Below are positions 12,101 through 23,161 of a stretch of 64,000 nt of DNA, piece by piece. This DNA is from Pseudophaeomoniella oleicola. Its lineage: Eukaryota; Ascomycota; Eurotiomycetes; Phaeomoniellales; Phaeomoniellaceae. The notes under the pieces were generated by a model. It did no database searches. It was not told the origin of the DNA and saw only the letters and a program-made list of their open reading frames with translations. Within the stretch, counting starts at the first letter, position 1; every line of letters starts with the position of its first letter. The position numbers and the translations under genes are program-made. The stretch spans positions 215,270 to 279,269 of the forward strand of contig QWDQ01000034.1 of the NCBI GenBank assembly GCA_003868215.1, read 5' to 3'.

Positions 12101-12375
12101 CTTTATCGCAAACCCCACAGTCGCATCCCTACGGCTTACCTGGTGGTTACATGCCACCCCCACCACCTCCTGGGCCCCCAGGTGGAGGAAGTCAGACCGT
12201 ATATCCTCCTGCAACTGGACCATTTCCAAGTGGACCCGGAGGCTATGCGCAGCTAGGTCGACAAGGCCAGTATGGTAATCACGGGCAATCATCTTCTCCT
12301 CAAGGCTACAATGGGCAACAGGGACAACAGCAACCCTCAAGTGATCCTTGGGCAGGACTTAGTGCATGGAAATAA
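9184..12375 (+). CDS. bro1: Bro1 domain endosomal sorting protein
   Basis: Exons are 9184-9461, 9512-11099 and 11152-12375, giving 1029 aa. Bro1 binds the ESCRT-III subunit Snf7 and recruits the deubiquitinase Doa4 during multivesicular-body sorting. The N-terminal BRO1 domain is recognised by APMISSPLKQTNEVDW, YSEECNTLNRLRQDMRGAGKD and the YYGQLELLDLRFP segment. The second exon restores SQYSLAFEKASIIFNISAVLS. A long helical V-shaped domain follows (about 390-730). The C-terminal 270 residues are Pro/Gln/Tyr-rich low complexity. The related PalA/Rim20 also has a BRO1 domain, but the long Pro-rich tail ending DPWAGLSAWK fits Bro1 better. Confidence 0.93.
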
Positions 12376-12960
12376 TAGAACGTCAAATTTGTTATGGTAG
12401 TAATTAGAAACAAATGAGCGATAGACCGAAAGGGTCACCACTCTTATCAATGTATAATGACGATACGCTTTCATTCGCGGATAGAAACCAAGTGATGTCA
12501 CGGCTTCAGAGCTCGAATGATAAACTATGTCCAATGGCCGGATGCAAATAAATTTTCATTGATCTGTGAATGCCTTGATGAGGTTGTTGTTGCTAGTCGG
12601 AACTCATCCTTAGGATCGAGTTTCAAACACTCAGAACTCTCGTCCCGAGCGTCACAGTAACTCTGTAGACATACAGAAGAAGCCTTCAACGGCATCTTGA
12701 TAACACTTCGGAATAAGTTACATTGCTCTTGGTTCTAGTGGTATTACCATGATAGTCGCTACAACGCCGTACAGAAGTGAGTGATAATCAACACGGGATC
12801 TAGATTCAGACGTGCCTCTGGCTTCTTCAAGATTTCGCTCACGCGTCTCCCGCAGATATCACTCAACGAGCGACGCGTATACACGATCATTTGGTGACAA
12901 AGACAAGAACGGACACATAAATTAGTGGCCTTCAGCAATGACGCCAAGAATATTGGTGAC
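12376..12960. other. Intergenic spacer
   Basis: 585 bp between bro1 and the Rad51-like gene (same strand). No recognisable feature. Confidence 0.45.
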
Positions 12961-14653
12961 ATGGACGAACAGGACATTTCTAACTTTTCTACATCTTCAT
13001 CGCGTACATATTTCTTGCCAATAAATCCTCCGTCCGACGACCTTCTAACAAGGCTCTAGATCGATTACCGACAGTCTCCGCTTCCGCTGCCCTTGAAGAA
13101 GCATCCTTGAAGTCTCCTCCAATACCTACCAACTTGCGGGAGCTAGATTCGTTGTTTACATCTACTGATTTTGGAATTGGAGTTGGGCAAGGTCTCCCTC
13201 GGGGCCAACTCACCGAGATCTATGGACCGCCAGGCTCAGGAAAGACGGCTCTATGTATGCAGCTTGCAGCAAATGCCCTCAATCAAGATTCCAGAGCTCA
13301 CGTGTGCTGGATCGATACGGCTGGACCGATCCCGAATATGAGATTTAAAGAGTTTCTACAACGAGTACCATCCGAAGCCAATGGAAACAACTTTGCTCAA
13401 GCAGATTCGCGATCTTCCTCTCCGAGATATGCTGCTTCTCTTGACAACAAGCTCTCTCGGTTGCATCACCTCCAGATTTTGACGCTTCCTCATCTCCTGG
13501 CCCTCTTCCTGCATTCAAGTCCCGCTTTTCCACCACCATCTACAACTTTGATCATCCTTGACAACATCTCTACCCTCTTCAATGTCTCATTCCCATATAG
13601 AGATCGCTCCTCCGGCTCCGCCACTGGCACCAAGGCTTCAGCGATATCGTTCGCCTCGACCCGCAGATTCGCCATTGCAGGAGATTTGGCCGCTGCATTG
13701 TCCAAGCTCGCCGCGTTGAAGAGTATTGCAGTCGTTGTCGTTAATCAGACAAGTACCAGCATCCAAGGGATGAATAGGGCTGTGCTAAAACCGGCTGTAG
13801 TAGGGCGGGAATGGGATGCTGGGGTGGCCATGAGATGTGCCATTTACCAAGACTTTGCGGATGCTGATGTGGAGAGTGCAAGCAGTGACGATCCTACGGG
13901 GACGAAAGGAATCGGGAAGCATATCTGGAGATGGATCGAGATTGTGAAGGGTGGAAGAAGAGACCAACAGCGTGGTAAACTGGATCGTGGGATTCTTGAA
14001 AGCAGTAGGAGGCGGAGGGTCGCATTTGCGGTTGGAGAGGTATGTAATTTCCTTGCTAATGGAGGGCTCAACGCGCCTATGGTCCACTGGTTCCATCTGA
14101 CCACCGGTTCGTGATCATTCAGAACGGTCTCCACGAGATTACACCCGTATTCGGACCTACACAAGCAGCGCCAATTCTCCCATTAAGCCTGCCCAAGACC
14201 GCCGAAGAACGTACCATCCCTCAAGCAATCGCTGAATTCACGCCATCTCCTCCAAAATCTGAACCTACACAGCCGTCGACCCGTAAACGCAAAGCAGCGG
14301 CTCTCGACGCCGAAGTTGCCGACAGCGAAGACGAAGACGATGATGAGATACCACTTCCGCCGCCACCATCCATTCTGCCGACTTCCAAGACCAATGGGTC
14401 GTCTCGAAGAAGAAGCTTGGCGGCAGAAGAAGAAGAAGAAGAAGAAGAGGAAGTGGATGAATATGGATCCATGGCTATCGCGGAGGAAGACCTTGATTTT
14501 GAGGAAGTGGATTTGGGAGTCGAATCGGGCGAGGGAGATGATAGCGGAAACGAAAGGGCGGCGACAACGGCTGCAGTGCCGACAGACGCAGCAGGTTATG
14601 CTCTGGAGGAGCAAGGAGATTCTAAAGTAGCAAATGCAGACACTGGCGGCTAA
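12961..14653 (+). CDS. Rad51/RecA-like recombination protein (Rad55/Rad57-type paralogue)
   Basis: Exons are 12961-13003, 13060-14039 and 14123-14653, giving 517 aa. The first intron (56 nt) has a textbook TTCTAAC branch 11 nt before its AG, and the second is 83 nt with GTATGT. The RecA core shows Walker A GPPGSGKT, a Walker B strand TLIILDNIS and VVVVNQTS before the L2-like region. The N-terminus HRLPTVSASAALEE and the RGQLTEIYGPPG lead-in match the fungal RecA-domain paralogues thought to assist Rad51 loading in homologous recombination. The third exon adds a 150-residue acidic tail with a Glu9 run encoded by GAA/GAG repeats and an RKRK-type basic cluster before it. Which paralogue it is (Rad55, Rad57 or XRCC2/3-like) cannot be settled by eye. 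Confidence 0.82.
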
Positions 14654-15250
14654 TCGAGAAGAACGAATGATGGGAGCATGAAGAGAGGAGCAGACGCCGT
14701 CTATAAAGCATATGACAATACCGATGAAAAGTCACCACCATCCATCCCCTCCCGACAACGACGTCGGATACTCACCCATCAAACGAATCCAGCCAGAAAG
14801 ATCGATCCGTGACCTCACCTCGAAGGGACTCTGGTACAGGCGTTGATCCCAGAGACGAACTTACATATCCATAGAGTAGGTAGCTAGGCATCCTCTCTAA
14901 TAGTCTCTCCGTTGACACTCAACCTCTGTCCGTGACATATACCTACCGTACTTACTCATGGGATCATTCATCTATGTACCACCCCAGTACTTTGTCTACC
15001 TTAGTTACCTCTTCCCCTAATTAGTTCCTATCCAGGCCTGACCTACATAATTTACCTTACCTACACAAACGAATAGATAGACAAAATCTAAACAAGACGA
15101 GAATTGACACAAAACACTAACCAGTTGTAGGATGTTGCTTGCAGGACGTCTCGTCTCGTCTCGGTCAGCGTTGTCGATCGATCACAGCAATAATTACCTC
15201 GATTTTCCCTGCTACGTGTGTATACGGTATTGATTACAATAATACATGAA

Positions 15251-15262
15251 TACTACGTAGTA
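15251..15262. repeat. Palindrome TACTACGTAGTA, copy 1
   Basis: Perfect 12-bp palindrome, identical to copies at 15485, 22024, 25377 and 25825. Confidence 0.9.
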
Positions 15263-15484
15263 CAATCCTCCAGGGGAGACGTGTGTGGGGTGGGTGGTGT
15301 GGGGGTGGGGGGAATTGGGAGTACGGTAAGGTATCTATATCGGCTAATTACCTACATTACCTACGGTACTGGGGGAGTAAAGCAAGGAGGAATAGAACCG
15401 TGGGGTTAGGTTACTACTGGAAAACTGACAACATACGGAGAGTAATTAATTAATACATCGCCCTCCGAAACGAAACATACCTCC

Positions 15485-15496
15485 TACTACGTAGTA
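15485..15496. repeat. Palindrome TACTACGTAGTA, copy 2
   Basis: Perfect 12-bp palindrome, identical to copy 1 and 222 bp downstream of it. Confidence 0.9.
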
Positions 15497-16461
15497 ACGA
15501 CGAGACAAAGATCGAGATCCGAAATCTAAATCTCTCATTTTCCTTCCTTTCCCTTCTTCTTTTAGTTGCTCTCAAATTTCGAAAGGATGATAAAGCTCTT
15601 TCCGAATGGGAAAATGGTGATAAAGAAGACGAAGAGGATGTAGGCAGGTCAAAAGGACAAGGGAAGCTAGGTAAGGTATGTAGGTATGATAAGCGAGGTG
15701 TTTGCATTTGCTTTACCGAGGTGGTGCAGGTGCAGGTGCAGGGAGACGGGAAAGCAGGAGAAAAGATAAAGATCGACGTAAACCTTACTTCCGAGCCTTT
15801 GCTTCTCGTCTTGGGGATGCATCTCGGCGTTGGGGGTGTTGAATGTCTCGTATGTTAGGGAAAGAAGGGGGGGAATAAATATCACGAGAGATCATGGCAA
15901 AACATCCATAGTAAACAGATGTAATTACCCATGACAGCAACTGTAATATGGTAATAGTGATACTGGTTAAAAGCAGATGAAGATCTCCTTTTTCTGGGGT
16001 TAAGATTTTGTGGGGTAAGGACATATGCAGGCTTGACTGTACTGTACAGTATTACAGTACTTTTCACCCGCTCGCCCCGTTTAACGATTGATGTCAATCA
16101 ACCTTTCGCTCTACAGTCGCTTGCAAATAGACTCTGGCGATCATTGTCAGGATCAACAACAACCGTCATCACCCTGAACAACAAATGAGACGTTTTCCCT
16201 TCCTTTGCCCCGGAAAATGAGAACAAGACAGTGGGGTAATGTTGATCGGATATGAAGTCATAAGAGAACGGATTCGATTCTTCCTCTCTGAACGGGGAAA
16301 GAAGCAAAAGTAAATCATTCATCTTCGTGTCGCCAGTTATGAAGGCGCGAGGGGTTCCAATTCCCGTCTATGGCCTCGATCGGTCATCGCCAATGGTGGT
16401 ATCTCCGGAAAAGGAAGCCTCGAGCGCAGGTTATCCGGGAATGTACCCACGATGTTCTCTC

Positions 16462-17526
16462 TCAGGTCGAGGACCCGTCGCCATTCGAATGATAAGCCTT
16501 ATAGACTTGCAGTGCTCCTTCGATGGACTGAATGAGACCAAAGACAACGGTGAGAAGAAGGACGGCAGCAGCGACCCAGAATGTCGCCCATTGGACACGG
16601 CGTCTACCATCGTTCCACCATTGAGAAATCGACCTGGGCTCGGACTCATCATACGCTTGCTTCAAGGCCACCAACCGATCTCTCCAGTATTCAAAACTTT
16701 CGATACGGCATTGCTCCGACTCCACGAACTTCTGGTCAATGAGCGACGGATCGAGGCTGTCATCACGTTCGCGTTGTTTTTGAAACCATTCATTGACAGG
16801 TTGTTCGTATCCCGGAAGTAATATAGCCAAAGTTCTGATGGTTTCCGATATCAGATCCTCTGGGAACATGTCACTTTTTCTGTAACCCTCCAAGAATCTG
16901 GGGTGTCTAAATACTGACACGCGGAAAGAGAATTCGTCTTGATCTGAGTCTTGCAGTCGTAGATGATCCAACAAATTATCAGTCCATGTAACCTGAATAG
17001 ACGCGATTTTTTCGATGTTCCGTGCATGGAATGACCGCTCAATGCGCACTTTGTCTTGCGACTGATTCTCGTGGGGAAACGCTTCAGATAACGCGTCCCG
17101 GAGACTTCCTTTATCCCATCGCATTTCTCTCTGTCCTTCTGGGATTTCGTTTCCTATGGGTCCCGAGTTGCACATCAACCACGTCCGGAGCACGAGAGCA
17201 ATCATGCACTGAATAGCTTCTGTACTGGCAGATGCAGCTGTCCCAGCCTCGAATCGGTCTTCCAGCCGATGCATCACTTCTTCGAGTGGTATTGGACTTT
17301 GAAGAACTTCCACCACCCGAAAGAAATCTTCGTTCGACTGGTTAGTAATAAACAAGCTAAATCGACTTAGCATGGCGAATCTGATGCAAGCTTCAAAGTG
17401 TCTGAAAAATGGTCGTTCATGCGGTGCCGTCCTGATCTGCCACAAGCGGCGAAGAAACTCTTTCTTGTCTGCAGTACTGGGAAATCGACCTAGCTTGTCG
17501 TCCAAATAAGTATCTGTCGGATGCAT
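16462..17526 (-). CDS. Fungal-specific protein with C-terminal membrane anchor
   Basis: Single open frame of 354 aa from an ATG at 17526. No catalytic motif is visible. Residues 1-305 are soluble, charged and helix-prone. A single hydrophobic segment at about 314-334 (WVAAAVLLLTVVFGLIQSIE) is followed by a short polar tail (LQVYKAYHSNGDG). The Trp-rich QWWNDGRRRVQWATFW before the anchor is a pattern I associate with a family of fungal hypothetical proteins near NLR-like or protease-like genes. That link is recollection, not shown by the sequence. It diverges from the trypsin-like gene with 456 bp between starts, so the two may be co-regulated. Function unknown. Confidence 0.7.
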   Translation of the reverse strand: MHPTDTYLDDKLGRFPSTADKKEFLRRLWQIRTAPHERPFFRHFEACIRFAMLSRFSLFITNQSNEDFFRVVEVLQSPIPLEEVMHRLEDRFEAGTAASASTEAIQCMIALVLRTWLMCNSGPIGNEIPEGQREMRWDKGSLRDALSEAFPHENQSQDKVRIERSFHARNIEKIASIQVTWTDNLLDHLRLQDSDQDEFSFRVSVFRHPRFLEGYRKSDMFPEDLISETIRTLAILLPGYEQPVNEWFQKQRERDDSLDPSLIDQKFVESEQCRIESFEYWRDRLVALKQAYDESEPRSISQWWNDGRRRVQWATFWVAAAVLLLTVVFGLIQSIEGALQVYKAYHSNGDGSST

Positions 17527-17982
17527 CGTTGCAAATTCCGGGATGGTACGACTGCAGAACCTTGTCGTCGTTGTGTGGAGGTTGATCCATTACGGTTCCA
17601 GAAGGCTCCCATGGAATAAGAGTTCCAGCGTGTCATATATACGATAGCCAGGCCAACGACAAGGTTGAAAACCATCTCACACACCACCAGGAGAATTGAG
17701 CGGTAAGCGTCCAGAGTGTGCTTTATCCCTGCTCCTTGGGGGCGCAAGAATTACTTTGCTGAACCATCAAAACCCCCGCACGACAAGGCTGAGGCTGAAG
17801 TCTCTCTTCACGCACCATGGACTATGAATGCTGACATCCCCCTATGCATGTTGTTCTTTTGACTCTTCTCTTCATCGCTCGTCCGAGACTGCGTGATACT
17901 TGGTAGATTTATTTTAGGAGCTCCCTGCGCACGAAAGACAATCGTTCCTAGCCTCGTCTCTAGGCTTCGCCGTCAGGAAAAG
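17527..17982. promoter_or_regulatory. Divergent promoter of the two fungal-specific membrane proteins
   Basis: 456 bp between the divergent starts. A minus-strand frame in it has one hydrophobic stretch but no convincing splice to the downstream gene. No known element identified. Confidence 0.35.
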
Positions 17983-20900
17983 ATGAGTGTTAGACGTTCA
18001 GGGCTTCACCGGAGGGATCATGGTGTATGGGAACCACCGAAATCACCATACAAGACAGCGTTAGAAAAGGTTGTTACGGGCCTTCCTCTTCTAGCTCTTG
18101 ATGGGGAAAAACATAATTTACGGACTCATTTTGTTGAGCCGAGGCGGAAGAGAGACGGAAGGAGCGACAGTTTCCGGATGGAGGCAGGAGCTCGCTGTCC
18201 GGGTCTTCTCGATCTTCGACCTTGCTGGGAGGTCAACATAAGTGCAGAAGAACTGAGAGAGCTCCACGCACGCTGGAAAGCTTTGGTGTTTGCAAGTCGA
18301 GGTGGTCATTATCAGAAAAAGTCAAGATCAATCCCTGGCGTAGGTGGTGGTTTGTTCCTCGTTGGTCGAGATCGACAACCAACATTCGTCGTCATGTGTA
18401 GTTCAGAAGCAGATTACGATCAGATACGGGGAGCTCTCAAGGGAAGTCGAGAAATGTTTGACTACCAGCTTGCGGTTACGATCGGCTCGCCATTGTCGCC
18501 TACACCCCTTACGCTGTTGACGGGTCCACAAGACTCAACGAGAGACGTTGACGGAGCTATCGCACCCCTTGAGGTATATGTGCCCAGTGAATCAGTGATC
18601 GGGGACACCATCAACATACCAACCCGCATATGGATTGGCTCTCTACGGTCCAAGAAAAGGCCAGCGGTCATGGGCATTCTCTTAGAGGGACCTGGACTCG
18701 ATAAAGGAACATGTGGTCTTACTGTGGGCCATGCAGCATCTCAAAGTCAATCGTCAAACGACAGCGGCCCTGATTCGAGCACTGATCTTGTAAAGGTCGG
18801 ATATACTTCTCGTCTATCAAAAAAGGACGATCACAGGGACCTGGACTGGGCTCTTATAGATTTCGAACGGCGACTACAATGCAGGGTGCGTGAGGGCTAT
18901 CCACTTTCTGTGTGCCGTCTACCTCGTGGAAGAGTCCCTATAACGTTAATGCACCCGGCTGGCGATATCGACGGCATATTGCTGGAGTCATTCGTATCAG
19001 TGGAAACAGAGACCAGCACGATTGTGACCCGGGCGGTGAAATTTGATGGTTCCCTAGGTAATGTTACATGAATCTCCCTTCTGACCACCGCCTGATCGTC
19101 TCTTCAGATATTGGTGATTGCGGAACAAGTGTTGTCGACCACAGAACTCGGGAACTGTACGGGTATATTGCATATGGACACCCGGGGGAAGACGTGGCAT
19201 ACATTGTCCCCGCGTTTGACGCCATACGGGATATCAGTCTTCAGGTCAATGGTTCAATTCGGTTTGGTAGACCAGATGCAAACAAAGGACTTCACAATGG
19301 ATATGGAGCTGGCTCGAGCCGCATCCGCTCGAATGCTGAAAGGGATCTATCAGCTCTGGCACAAGCCGACAAAAGTACCTCGGAATTTGTTTCAATTCCT
19401 TTGAATTATGGCCGTCAGCACAACTTGCCTCCACTGCCTCCAAAATCCCAGACAGGGTCTAACCTGTCTGATCTTGAAGCATCCTGCAACCGCATTACGT
19501 CAGAAGTCACAGACTTGATTCTGCTCGAGCGGGCAAGAGCAGAAGAAACGGCCCGCAACGAAGAACGAAAAAAGAAAGAATACATTAAAGAAATTTTGAC
19601 AGAAGCTAATGCGATTTTTGAACGTAATTTTGAGAAACGACTACGAGAGTTGCTCGCAGCTGCTGATTTCACAGACAAGGATATCGATTGGCTGTTCGAA
19701 AACTTTGATACCAGAAAGCCTCGGAGCACGTTTGTTAAAGTGCGCAAAGATTGTATACATCCTGACACATTGAACGTTTTCGGCCTGCCTTGGAGGTATT
19801 ATAAGGTATGTATACCTGGAACTTCTTTGCTATGCCTCGGCCGTGGAGAAGCACTGGCTGACCTTTACGGCATTGCAGCGAAATCCTAAGTACCTTATGA
19901 TAGAGAAACGCATTTTGCCGTCACTCCGTGATGCGCTCTTGAAGCATACCGCTAACCTCAAATCGAAACATTCAGCCATTGACAGCGAAGGGCCCCCTGA
20001 AAAGGTCATAACATTCCAGGAGCCAAATGACAGGACTGGGCCAACCACAATCGTCAGCGGTGACGCCGCACATTCTGCACCCACGCATGATATTCCGTCG
20101 ACCGATCTCTCCCGGGCTCTCCAACCAGCCAAACACCACAAAAGAGGCACTGGCATGGACAGGAAAGCGCCCGAATTTGTGAAGGCCGAAGATCAATGTA
20201 GTGTCCATGGGCGTGAGGCCTTCTCAAAGCTCTTTACTGTGATGTCTTTGTTGGTGATGACGTTTCCGTTGGCTGTCTTTTATCTCTTGAGCTCTATTCT
20301 CTACCTTCTCGGTGACCTTGGGTTGAGAAAGTGGGCCGGTTTTGAAAAAGTCAACAGTGCATTTGAGACGTGGAACGAAGCAGTGGACTCAGTTGCCCAA
20401 GGTCGACTGCTGAGTGCGTACAAAAACTACGGCGGAGAAGTAGATGAAGGGGAGTCCAGAGCCGACCCAGTGGACTCTGACGGTAACCGGGAAGTCGGAC
20501 GGGACCACCCAGACAAGGACGTCATCATCGCTCAACTGGAGGGCCAAGATTATCCAGAAATTCATCTGATCAGAGAGAGGGGACCGGAAACGGGTCGGGG
20601 AGAGATCAGCATCCAGGAGAGACAGCCAGACACTGGTGAGATGGAAACGATATACCGATTTGTTGAACAACGTCATGGGAAAGTAATTTGTGCTTGGCGA
20701 CATGCAAGTTTGCCAAAACGAGCTCCCGTCCCGGAGTACGACGAAACGGAAAGTAGTGATAGTTCGAGAGAGGTCAAGGAGAGTTTGGAGACACGCAAAG
20801 AAAGGAGGATGACGGTTCTCCCTGCGTCGGATAGTTGGGCAACAATGGCCCCATTAGAAAGGCATACATCCGAGCAACCCATTACTGTGCATGGGAAGGA

Positions 20901-21273
20901 GGTAGTGCCTTATGAATGGAGCGACCAGCTTTCGGGACGTGCCCTGCAACAGCCTGAGTCAACAGAAGTCGATGGCGTTTTCCTCGAACGACGTCCGTCG
21001 ACGAAGAGGCACCTGTCAGATAATTTCGACAACCTGCCTTCTACCTGGGGAGAGAACAGAGATGAAGATGAGCTCCAATTTCAGTCATCGAGCGATGCCA
21101 GACCAACCAGTGAAAACATAAGCTATAACTACAACAGCACTCGAGGAGAAAGCGAGGAAAGCGAGGAAAGCGAGGGGATAACGGTTGTCCCATCTCTAGA
21201 CAAGGACAGGTCTAGGAAAGCATCATATGAACGAAAGCGTATAGACAAAAGGCGATCTTGGATATTCACATGA
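17983..21273 (+). CDS. Trypsin-fold protease-like membrane protein with Cys nucleophile position
   Basis: Exons are 17983-19057, 19108-19805 and 19879-21273, giving 1055 aa. The second intron ends CATTGCAG after a GCTGACC branch. A chymotrypsin-like domain is suggested by CGLTVGHA (His250), HRDLDWALIDF (Asp288) and DIGDCGTSVVD (Cys363 where GDSGG would have Ser), then GYIAYGHPGEDVAYIVPA. A coiled-coil-prone charged segment follows (about 495-540). Next is a module matching the pattern FVKVRKDCIHPDTLNVFGLPW...RNPKYLMIEKR...LLKHT, known in fungal hypothetical proteins and perhaps DUF8035-like. A transmembrane segment lies near 709-736, then a 320-residue acidic tail. Whether it is an active cysteine protease or a pseudoprotease is unknown. 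The first ATG used is 17983. The frame is open upstream to about 17893 without another ATG. Confidence 0.72.
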
Positions 21274-21710
21274 TGTGAGTTTCAATACCACAGGCACAAG
21301 GCGAGAAGGTCTTCGTGGCAAAGAAAAGCATCCCTGAGACCATTATCCGAACCGTCAAAAGCTCGGACAGAGAGACTGTGTTTACTGTCAGTAAGATACC
21401 CCTCATGATCTCAATCCCAAGTCCAACCCCCTACCTACGCACCTACCCATTTCCCTCACCCTCTAACCATACCTCCAAAGACCCTAGACGATTCATCGAA
21501 ACCACATCATGGAAACCTATATAGTAATGAAAACAAATGCCGAACTGGAACGGAACAGCACGGCATGCACGACATGACAGCTCAGCCCGGAGCGGGCCGG
21601 CCGTGAAACATACCATACGAACGTAAGGGTCTCCCTCAATGGAGGAAGGATATGGAGGAGGGGCGAGGGGTGAAGGACAGAAGACCCCAGGTGAGCATCG
21701 GCAAACGGTA

Positions 21711-21731
21711 GACGGCAGACGGCAGACGGCA
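21711..21731. repeat. Tandem GACGGCA x3
   Basis: Three exact 7-bp copies. Confidence 0.9.
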
Positions 21732-21856
21732 GATAGACCGTGACGACGACGAACGACAGACGAATCGGATGATTTGGGGGGTGCTTTTTTTTTCTTTTGG
21801 AAATGCGTCTCTAGCTTTATATCATCTCGGCATATAGGTAAGGTTGATATGAGGTG

Positions 21857-21875
21857 GGTAAGGTAAGGTAAGGTA
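21857..21875. repeat. Tandem GGTAA x3
   Basis: Three exact copies, then GGTAC. This is one of many TAAGG/GGTAA runs in spacers of this window. Confidence 0.85.
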
Positions 21876-22022
21876 CCTAACCTAGAAATACTATTGCATA
21901 TATGCATGTAGGTCTTTAGCAAGGTAAGGGTAGCTAGAGCAGGGGGGTTGGTGCCTAGGCAACATTGTACCGAAAAGAAAGCAACAAAAGCAGCAGGCCA
22001 GCAAGCAAAGCAAGCAAGCATT

Positions 22023-22036
22023 GTACTACGTAGTAC
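22023..22036. repeat. Palindrome containing TACTACGTAGTA, copy 3
   Basis: 14-bp perfect palindrome GTACTACGTAGTAC. Confidence 0.9.
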
Positions 22037-22058
22037 ATGCCCTGCCTGCCTGATATTA

Positions 22059-22074
22059 CATGCATGCATGCATG
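22059..22074. repeat. CATG/TGCA tetranucleotide run
   Basis: About four copies of a self-complementary tetranucleotide. Confidence 0.85.
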
Positions 22075-22273
22075 GATTATCCGGGAATTTCTATGGAGAA
22101 AAAAATTGCTATGTACCCTCCTCCTCCTCTCTCGTGCGACGGGGTCTCGGTGCGAAGAACCGAATCAAAAATTTGGTGGCGTGATATTTTTTGATATTGA
22201 TCCTGATTCTGGAGTTTTCAGAAAAACCCGAAACACCATTCAGTGCGTAACGAGAACGAGCAGAGTAAGTAAT

Positions 22274-22294
22274 TACCTACCTACCTACCTACCT
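22274..22294. repeat. (TACC)5 microsatellite
   Basis: Five tandem TACC copies. Confidence 0.85.
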
Positions 22295-22446
22295 CCTTCG
22301 TATGTCATTTTTGGTTTGGGATTTGTACAGGGCGAGCGATGCACGTATAAAAACACAGTTTTGTGTTTTTTTTGGGGCACATCGTTTCGTTGGATGAGGG
22401 AGGAGTGATGTGAAGAAGGGAAATAGATGGATGGTAAGTTTGGTAG

Positions 22447-22464
22447 AATAGATAGATAGATAGG
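22447..22464. repeat. (ATAG)4 microsatellite
   Basis: GATA-type tetranucleotide run. Confidence 0.85.
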
Positions 22465-22592
22465 TAGGATAGGATTATTCAACAACAACAACAATAACAG
22501 AAGTTTTGTTCTTCTTGTTCGTAGCTTTCGGTCTCTGTCTCTGTCTTTAAAATTCAAGGAGGAGGAACAAGAAGGAGGCTTTCACTTTCGCC

Positions 22593-22613
22593 TGATGATG
22601 ATGATGATGATGA
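22593..22613. repeat. (TGA/GAT) trinucleotide run
   Basis: About seven tandem copies, interrupted at the end by GACG. Confidence 0.85.
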
Positions 22614-22715
22614 CGAGCCTTTTGGTGTATGTGTGTGTGTGAGAGTGGTATCATAAAAAAGCCCTTCCCCATCCATCCATTCATCCTTTCATCCATTGCT
22701 CCGTTCTTCCCGATT

Positions 22716-22740
22716 AGACCAGACCAGACCAGACCAGACC
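22716..22740. repeat. (AGACC)5 tandem repeat
   Basis: Five exact pentanucleotide copies. Confidence 0.9.
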
Positions 22741-23161
22741 AGTCCGTTTTCTCCAGTGCCAACAATACCAGATCCCAAATCCCAAAAGAAAAAAAGACAT
22801 CAGATAGATAGGTACACATCTTGTGTCTTGTGTGGTGGGATGTAGTAACAAAAGCACCGAGCTTCAGCGTGAGCCTCAGCTTGAACCGCTTCTATTAGTG
22901 GTTGCGATACTCCAAAAAACCAAAGGGTAAAACGGAAATAAACATCATAAAACTTGAAATCAGAGAAAAGCAAAGCCATCTAGAACAAAGCTCCTCGCTA
23001 TGTTTAATGTATCACACAATTCAAAAACCCTCCAACTTGTCTATAAACGCATCTGTTCCATAGCAAACGTTCCCATAACCAAAATCAGAAGGACAAAAAT
23101 GTACAGGTAGAAGCTCCGTGAGAAGATTTCCTCAAGCCAGGAACGCCTCATACGGATCGAG

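Larger units (their letters stand above)
14654..16461. other. Long AT- and repeat-rich intergenic region
   Basis: 1.8 kb between convergent genes with no supported ORF. It has many ACCTACC/TTACCT words, a (GTGGGG)-rich stretch near 15290-15320 and two exact copies of the TACTACGTAGTA palindrome, at 15251 and 15485. Confidence 0.5.
21274..23161. other. Microsatellite-rich intergenic region downstream of creA
   Basis: 1.9 kb with no supported gene. It is packed with short tandem repeats, listed separately, and includes one TACTACGTAGTA palindrome. It probably contains the creA 3' UTR at its right end. Confidence 0.55.

Noticed and set aside
16327-16821. 164-codon plus-strand ORF
   Set aside because: Lies wholly antisense to the 354-aa membrane protein, whose frame has a clear transmembrane segment. 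No family resemblance.
17490-17747. Minus-strand ORF with a hydrophobic stretch, considered as an upstream exon of the membrane protein
   Set aside because: No splice site pair joins it in frame to the downstream gene, which already has a good ATG.
19806-19848. 43-nt version of intron 2 in the trypsin-like gene
   Set aside because: Frame would be kept, but there is no branch site. The 73-nt version has a GCTGACC branch and CATTGCAG end and gives a smoother protein joint.
21443-22069. 208-codon minus-strand ORF
   Set aside because: Crosses several microsatellites (GACGGCA, GGTAA runs), is Cys/Ser/Pro-biased without domains and has no splice partners.
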